NCBI GenBank assembly: GCA_001600875.1
Contig: BCLD01000018.1
Coordinates: 498,689 to 562,688, forward strand
DNA: 64,000 bases
Source: Solicoccozyma terricola
Lineage: Eukaryota; Basidiomycota; Tremellomycetes; Filobasidiales; Piskurozymaceae
Reading direction: 5' to 3'
Both the position numbers and the translations under genes were made by a program. Shown here piece by piece: positions 57,981 to 64,000 of the stretch; position 1 is the stretch's first letter, and every line of letters starts with the position of its first letter. Under the pieces are notes generated by a model. That model was not told the DNA's origin. It made no database searches and saw only the letters and a list, made by a program, of their open reading frames with translations.

Positions 57981-60144
57981 TCACCATGAGAACAGCATCG
58001 ACGCCGCAATGTCCACTGTGTACGTTGTTGGGACATCAGCACTGTCATATCAAACGGGGGAATGTAAGATCGACGGTAGACGGTGCTCACCGTTGCCTCC
58101 AGAAGCTTCCAATGTTTGTATTGCGTGATCTCTAGTCACTCCGAGATTAACAATCTGTAGATCCAGGTCCAAGATGCAGACGATCAAAGTCCGTGGATAT
58201 GGATAGATAAAGACCACGTAAACTCACTGCTTGAATATCTTCTTCGGGAAAACTCGCTGCGGACACTGCGGAAGACGCCGTATTGCCCACCGCAGACGAT
58301 GATGCAGATCCAGAAGATGCCAGAGTTGCACCGGTACCCGGGAAGCTAGGTTTCGTTGTCGAAGACGATGCAAAATTAGGAACAGCAGGTGCTACACCTC
58401 CAACAGGGAGTTTCCCAGTCGCTCCTGCCTCTCCGAGTTCTTCTGCTACTTGCTCCTCTCCCATCCTTCTAGCCTTATCCGGTAACTCGTGTTCGGATAA
58501 GAAACGGACCTCACGACCTTGTATGCGTAGACAATCCTTTTCGAGATCGATGCAGGCTTGATGACGTTTGAGCATATCAAGGCCGAATAGTAAGTCAACA
58601 TCGCGTCCCTTTTTGTATTGGAAGTAGTTGTCAGTTGATCCTTAGAAAATCCTCGACAGGCTGGCCGTAGCGTAGCACTCACTTCGAGGACGGAAAAGGC
58701 CACTGGGAGATGCAGATCTCCAAGTTTGATCTGAGCCGAGTGAATTCGACCTAAAATCTTGGCGGTTCCTACTCCACGAGCTTCTCCGGCGAATCGTGTA
58801 TCGAGAAGGCGCATGATACTGGGTTGTAGGAGATGTGGCGTTGGAACAATCTCAGTCCGAACGCGGTAAATGTCACTCACTTGCAACGCTCAGCACAATC
58901 CGGGCTGACTGTGAACCGGTGGAGATTGAAACACGCCGTAAGGTCCGTACACACCGATATCATCTCCTACTTTTACTCACTGATAGTGCTCTGGGCTCCA
59001 GAGTCGACAAACGCCTTGACCTTATGACCGTTGACCTCGACATCGATATCTATATTCGAATCATGTCAGAAACGCGCAACATGTTTGTCGTCCTCGATCA
59101 CATACAGAGCATTGTCACATTTCCGAAGCTTTCCGGCTAGAAAATGGTATGAAATCAACAGGTTTCCAAAGACGTGAAGCTGTCGATGAATGAACCTACG
59201 GAATATTCCATTGCATGCTCCATATTCTCAAGTACCTGCTGTTGACGAATAGCTTCGGCGATCTTTCTTTGCGCCTGTCCGATGCAAAGACAGGCCGTTT
59301 TAGGAAATATAAAGGCATGATCAGACGCGATGGAAAGCCTTACCTCAACGTCGTACGGGTCCGCGTTCCAAAGCTGATGTTATCCCAATTCACCTCATCA
59401 GCAAATTCCTTTTCCCTTCCACGAATAAGCGCTCCATCCCACGATTTTACCTCTTGTTGCTTCTTCTTTTCCGCTTCCAGCGATTGGCGGTTAGCCAGGT
59501 CCTGCCTGAACAATTCGGCGAACCTTGTGGGGTTGGTCATGACTGCATCTGCAAGATCAGGTAGCATCTGGCAGAAGGATTCCCGACATAGAGCGTCATT
59601 CGATGTATTCTGATGAGTACGAAGAGCATGGTCTTGATGGAATCGTTGCTCACCTGCCTCAACTGAGCCATCAACGACGGATCGCCTAGGATCTGCAACC
59701 TAGTCCTTTCCATGTCATCCATGGGGTTAGTGGATGGCACAGCAGAAGTGGAAGCTCTCAGTCGTTTGCTGTATTTTGAAAATGTGATTCAGTCAGCATG
59801 GAGATTTCCAACATGACTGAGAGCCCAATATTTATCCCCACCTCTCCATCTGCACTGCCTCTGTTTCCGTTGTCATCCCGAAACTAGCCAATGTTCTCGT
59901 CGCGTCTGTCAACGTCTGCCCGTTGTACACGAGTTCTATGTCGTCCATATCTTCCTCGGCCTGTATACCAGACGATCACAACACGGTGTAGTGTGAGTCT
60001 GTGCTCTGGTCTTGACTTCGTCACTGCTGGGAACAACATCCTCACCTCAGCAGCCACCAAGGCCGTCAAGTCTCCTAATTGCATTTCTTTGCCAATCTCC
60101 ATAAAGTAGGTCTTGTCATCGTGACTGAATATCGTGAGCTGCAT
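57981..60144 (-). CDS. DDI1: Ubiquitin-shuttle aspartic protease Ddi1
   Basis: A proteasome shuttle with a retroviral-type protease fold. Start ATG 60144 gives the ubiquitin-like domain [20 protein letters not shown] and [19 protein letters not shown]. Then [20 protein letters not shown], the conserved HDD helices, and the protease core [20 protein letters not shown] with the catalytic DSGA. Then [56 protein letters not shown] and LPDKARR. A Ser/Ala-rich linker leads to a UBA domain ([32 protein letters not shown]) ending at the stop 57981-57983. About twelve exons. All three canonical Ddi1 domains and the catalytic Asp are present, so it is expected to be active. Confidence 0.95.
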
Positions 60145-60317
60145 GATTGAGGCAGGCTGCGCGGTGATCCAGTCGTTGGATGCTGGCCAACTAGTGTTGT
60201 AGTGATGAATACCCTGATGCAGCGTGGATGGCGCGACGTTCAGCAGCTTCGTCATCAATTCATTTGAAAACCGCGGATACAAGATCAATGTCGTCTCCCC
60301 ACTCATCGACAGTACTT

Positions 60318-61832
60318 TCACTTGCTCACTCCAAACTCAAACGACTCTCCTCGGTCAAGGTACACCACCTTTCCTCCCAATCCAGCTTGCTCCACTTGCT
60401 CTTCAAAGTCGGGTCGAGGAGACTGCGAATGACGACAAGGAACAGCTTTGGGTACATTTTGGGAGGGAAGGAAATGGCCGTGGCGTCGCGCACTAGGAAG
60501 ACATCGTAATCGTCGAAATGAATCGGGATCGTGACCTTTGGTGAAATCAGTTGAACAAGCTGAATTCCCTGTTTGCCATCCATGGTCTGTCATAGGTGAT
60601 TATTGGTCGATGTATGCCCGATGAAAGGGAAAGAGAGGGTAGCAGACTTACCCAACCATCAGTACTGGAGCACTTGGTCCGGGAATTGTAGTTCCTCCAA
60701 GGTGGATTAAAAGTAGATCAATATCCGGGTACTTCTTCGGAATTTCCTGTTGCATCCCAGTATAGATTTAGCGTCGGGATGGATCTTACTTTCGGCGTCG
60801 TATCTCTGACCATAAGATCATCGACTGCCATTCAAATCTTCGACCTGTCAGCTTTTCGACCCCGCAAGCCCAGATTCCATCCCCGTCTACATACCCATCA
60901 ACGTATCCCCAGAGATGTAGATCCTATATCCATTCTTGACCCCATCTTCATCGTTCTCCCAACCTAGTTCCAGCACACGACCATTTGTCTGTTGATGTAC
61001 CTTGACATCAACGGCAAGTTCAACAAGCAGAGAATGGCACGTACAGGAAGAATGGCATGGAGAATGGCATCGTTGATAGCGCCAATGATGCCAGCTACGT
61101 GCTTGCCTTGTAATGCTTGTGATTAGACGCAATGCATGGAACAAAACGTATACTGCTGTCAGCTTACCTGGAGTGGCCGTGACTTGGATACATGGTTTCA
61201 GGACCTTGGCTCCGGTAAAATCATCGATGATAACTTGAATTGATTGCCATACGTCCATTCCGAGCTGTCATTCCACGACTCAGCCTTATTTCCCATCACT
61301 GCCAAAATATCAAAGAGCCTAGTATGTACCACGTTTGTGAATCCTAAATCAACATGCATTAAATGTTCTTGTGCATGTGTCGTCGTTATGATAGGTAGAT
61401 CTTTCCTTAATCTTTCCTGAACCAATTGATCGAAATGATCTACGCAATTCATTGGGTGTGATAATTTCAAGCTATCGAATGAGATGTAGGGGGGACGTGA
61501 AGCTGGCAGATGAGACAAGGGTGTATGTGAGTGTCAGTTCACCAGTGAGAACCAGTCTTCACGAACTTACGAAATTGGGATCGGTCAAGATACGGACATC
61601 GCACCTGTGGTCTGAAGCATCAACGAAAGCCAAGCCAAAGAGGGTCGTCTCCTAACTCACCACCCCAAGATACACGTAGCAGTCCCAACCCAACGAATAC
61701 CAACCTCGCCCTCTCACCATCTCCCATCGATCCATCCTCAACTGGAGCTGACGGATGAGTCTTGGTGGCAGTAGTAGAGGACTCGCATGGTGGAGGAGCC
61801 CAGGTGGAGGTCGATCGTCCGCGGGGCCCCAT
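60318..61832 (-). CDS. MBL-fold metallo-hydrolase, possibly inactivated
   Basis: A metallo-beta-lactamase-fold protein related to fungal UlaG/NAPE-PLD-like hydrolases. The C-terminal half is well conserved: DLPIITTTHAQEHLMH, GFTNVLGMDVWQSIQVI, ATPGKHVAGIIGAINDAILH, YRIYISGDTL, YPDIDLLLIHLGGTTIPGP, VLMVTMDGKQGIQLVQLISP and IPIHFDDYDVFLSPRP, ending at the stop 60318-60320. The N-terminal half is troubled. LVFVG and TATCILGW, which should be one strand, lie in different frames separated by a TTGGGTTGGG duplication near 61682-61693. The expected HxHxDH metal signature appears as SHPMNCVDHFD, and the usual HxGDHVHLG segment after LTDPNF is not found. The start (ATG 61832) is only provisional. Either there is unusual splicing or sequence error, or this is a pseudogene in decay. 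It lies upstream of DDI1 (173-bp spacing). Confidence 0.6.
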
Positions 61833-62016
61833 TACCGGCCCGCGGGTCTCTAATTTTTTTCAATCTTGACGTGTAATCTGCAACTGAGCGTCGGCTCCGC
61901 TTCAAGTTTGTTGACTCTCATCGACCGGAGCTCTGCAAACGCAATCTAACAGCTCGAACAGCTCGACAAGGAGCGTCTGGCGTTGGCAGTCTAGGATCGG
62001 AGAGACAGGAAAGACC

Positions 62017-64000
62017 ATGGGGAACGATCAATCCAGGGCTCATGGGCAGCAGGAGCAGCAGCAGGTCAAGCCACCAAACTATTACGAGTTGTTAGAAATC
62101 GAGGAGGAAGCGACGGAGGATGAGATCAAGGTATGTGATGTGCAGGTGTGTCATAGCTTGCGTCTGAATGCTGATACCCGAATAATTAATACTCCAGCGA
62201 GCTTTCCGGAAAGCAGCAGTGAGTGGGCGAAGTACTGTGCTTGTGGAATAGCTCTCTAACCTCTTTTCAATGGCCGAATTCGACAGCTCAAGCATCACCC
62301 TGATAAGAACCCCGATAATATCGACGAGGCAACGAGGCTCTTTGCAGATTTACAACAAGCCTACGAGGTGAGCTTGTCCAACGAGAGGGCCTCGTATTTC
62401 AACGCCCCACTGATCATGCTTCAAATCCAGATCTTGAGCGATCCGAATGTAGGCATTTGCGATCATCTCTACGCATCGGCAGAGCTAATTTATCATCCCA
62501 ACATCAACGCAGGAACGGGCATTTTACGACAGTCATCGTAACACACCCGTCGCAGTGACCGACGATGAACTCTTCGAACACGTTCGAACGGGAGCAGCTC
62601 CACCGCCAATTCATAAACGACAACCTGGCGAACCTGGTGTCACTTTAGATCAATTGATGAGGTTTTTTGATCCGAAATTCGCAAGGAAGACGGATGATAC
62701 TTCTGAAGTAAGGCTAAGACCGCTTGTTGGGAAATTGGGCTTCGAACGCTGACTGAAGTGACTGTGTAGGGGTTCTTTTCCATCTACCGGTCATTGTTCG
62801 GTCTGCTGTCCTCGGACGAACAACTTCACGCACCTCCTGGCAGTCGCCATTCCCAATTATCGTATCCAACTTTCGGTGACTCTAAGACGCCCTATGCTCC
62901 TCCTTTGAACGCTACTCGGGCGGAGAAAGACGCTGGGACGTGGGCAAGAGACTTTTATACGACTTGGGGGGAGTTCGCTACAGAGAAGAAATTCGAGTGG
63001 ATGTCAGCTTGGGATTCAGAAAAGGGCGAGGATAGACGGGTTAGGAGGTCAGTTTTGCAGGATCGATTTTCTCAAAGTCTCCCACTCAGGCTAATATCTG
63101 ACCACACACCTTTTCAGGCTGATGGAGCGAGAAAACAAGAAAGTCCGAGACGATCATCGTAAAGAATACAACGATACAGTGCGGCACTTGGTGTCGTTCA
63201 TCCAAAATCGAGACCCACGGTTTCATGCCTACCAGCAGCAAAAAGCGAAAGCCGCCAAGACGTCTCAACCGGTTTCCGGGTCATCGACACCTCGATCTGG
63301 CAAAGCCCAAGCACCCTCAGCTAGAGACAAGCGAATCAATGATCTTCATGCTCAACTGGCTCGTCAGCGAGAAGAGGCGAGGATGAAAGATGCGGACAAC
63401 TTCCAGGCTCAATCTTGGCAGCAAGTAGATGCTTCTGTTCTGGACGAGTTTGAAGATGGGCCTGCCGCTCCAACCAAAGCTGCGAAACCACCTCCTGTCA
63501 ATGGCGAAGCTGCGGAAATTGACGGGGAAGAGGATGAAGATGAGGAGGATACTGAACCTGAAGGATACGACTGTGTAGCTTGCGGGAAGACGTTCATGAC
63601 AGAGAACGCTTGGGATAATCACGAGCGATCAAAAAAGCATAAGCAGGCCGTATTCAGGTGAGTTCTCAGTCGGTTGAAAACAGTGGTGATCCGTGCTGAT
63701 CGCACTCATTTGCTCGTAGACTAACAAAAGAGATGCGTGCAGAGGAGAAAGCTCTGGGATTGTCAAGGTCAGATTTAGACCCTCCGCAGGCGTCCGTTGC
63801 AGAGCAAGAGGATTACGACGATGAACATTCGGATGCAGAGATTGCTTCGGCCGACGAAGAAATCCTGTCTGACGATGGTCACTCAGAGGAGGATCACGTT
63901 ATGGCTGCCGCCATCGAGGAATCGCTAAACTTGCATGGCGCAAATGAAGATTCGACGGAAAGCAAACCCCACGTGTCAGCCGAATTGGCGGACGAAAGCC
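62017..64000 (+). CDS. JJJ1: J-domain zinc-finger protein Jjj1/DNAJC21 (partial, 3' end outside window)
   Basis: A J-protein that recruits Hsp70 to late cytoplasmic pre-60S particles with Rei1 to release Arx1. Start ATG 62017 (MGNDQSRAHGQQEQQQVKPP). The J domain is [36 protein letters not shown], with the HPD intact, and is split over five exons including 21-nt (62198-62218) and 18-nt (62431-62448) exons. After it: FYDSHRN, a DLxxFF-like segment (LMRFFDPKF), FFSIYRSLFGLL, TTWGEFATEKKFEW and a charged helix (ERENKKVRDDHRKEYNDTVR). The U1-type C2H2 finger is YDCVACGKTFMTENAWDNHE followed by RSKKHK. An acidic Glu/Ser region continues past 64000, where a second finger is expected in this family. 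Confidence 0.94.

Overview
The window looks like an intron-rich, gene-dense chromosomal segment of a basidiomycete yeast, most likely a tremellomycete (Cryptococcus/Kwoniella/Tremella-like). The basis is: genes with 4-25 short exons, introns mostly of 50-100 nt with GTRNGT...YAG ends, short intergenic spacers, many head-to-head gene pairs, and fungal protein families (lipin, Vtc1, a TFIIIC tau95-like subunit, Rix1, Rkm4-like SET, Nsp1). I saw no rRNA, tRNA, CRISPR array, insertion sequence or other bacterial feature. Species assignment is inference. Exon boundaries were read by eye from splice motifs, frame continuity and family conservation. For lipin, the membrane protein, the pectinesterase, the epoxide hydrolase, Pre7, the PNRC-like protein and eL29 the summed exons give a whole number of codons.

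Left part (1-13 kb): a partial ABHD5/Cld1-like lipase; the 25-exon repair ATPase RAD16, with its Walker A motif spread over two micro-exons; a large double HMG-box protein; and 40S ribosomal protein eS12. The longest introns seen in RAD16 and in the HMG gene carry the same degenerate ~27-bp repeat family. Next (13.8-28.7 kb): lipin (phosphatidate phosphatase), an unrecognised single-span membrane protein, a secreted pectinesterase, an epoxide-hydrolase-like enzyme, an ACOT9-like acyl-CoA thioesterase, and a TKL-type kinase with a C-terminal Cys/His finger.

Middle (29-46 kb): housekeeping genes, mostly in divergent pairs: nucleoporin Nsp1 with a Laa2-like adaptor accessory protein, proteasome subunit beta-6, cyclophilin PPIL4 with a SET lysine methyltransferase (interrupted by 720 N), and TFIIF-alpha with the pre-60S factor Rix1. 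Right part (46-64 kb): a 2OG-Fe(II) oxygenase paired with a PNRC/Edc-like decapping activator, ribosomal protein eL29, a TFIIIC subunit paired with the polyphosphate chaperone Vtc1 (gap over its most conserved exon), the shuttle protease Ddi1, a damaged-looking MBL-fold hydrolase, and the J-protein Jjj1/DNAJC21 running off the end.

The genes do not form one pathway. Themes are transcription and chromatin (RAD16, HMG, TFIIF, TFIIIC), ribosome biogenesis (eS12, eL29, Rix1, Jjj1), lipid metabolism (lipin, lipase, thioesterase) and protein turnover (Pre7, Ddi1). CACGTG, CACGTCA or TGACGTG elements recur in most promoters. I found no convincing new multi-gene system. The most unusual signals are gene-structural: micro-exons through a catalytic motif, GC-AG introns, a shared intronic repeat family, long homopolymer tracts in introns, and a probable degenerate metallo-hydrolase.
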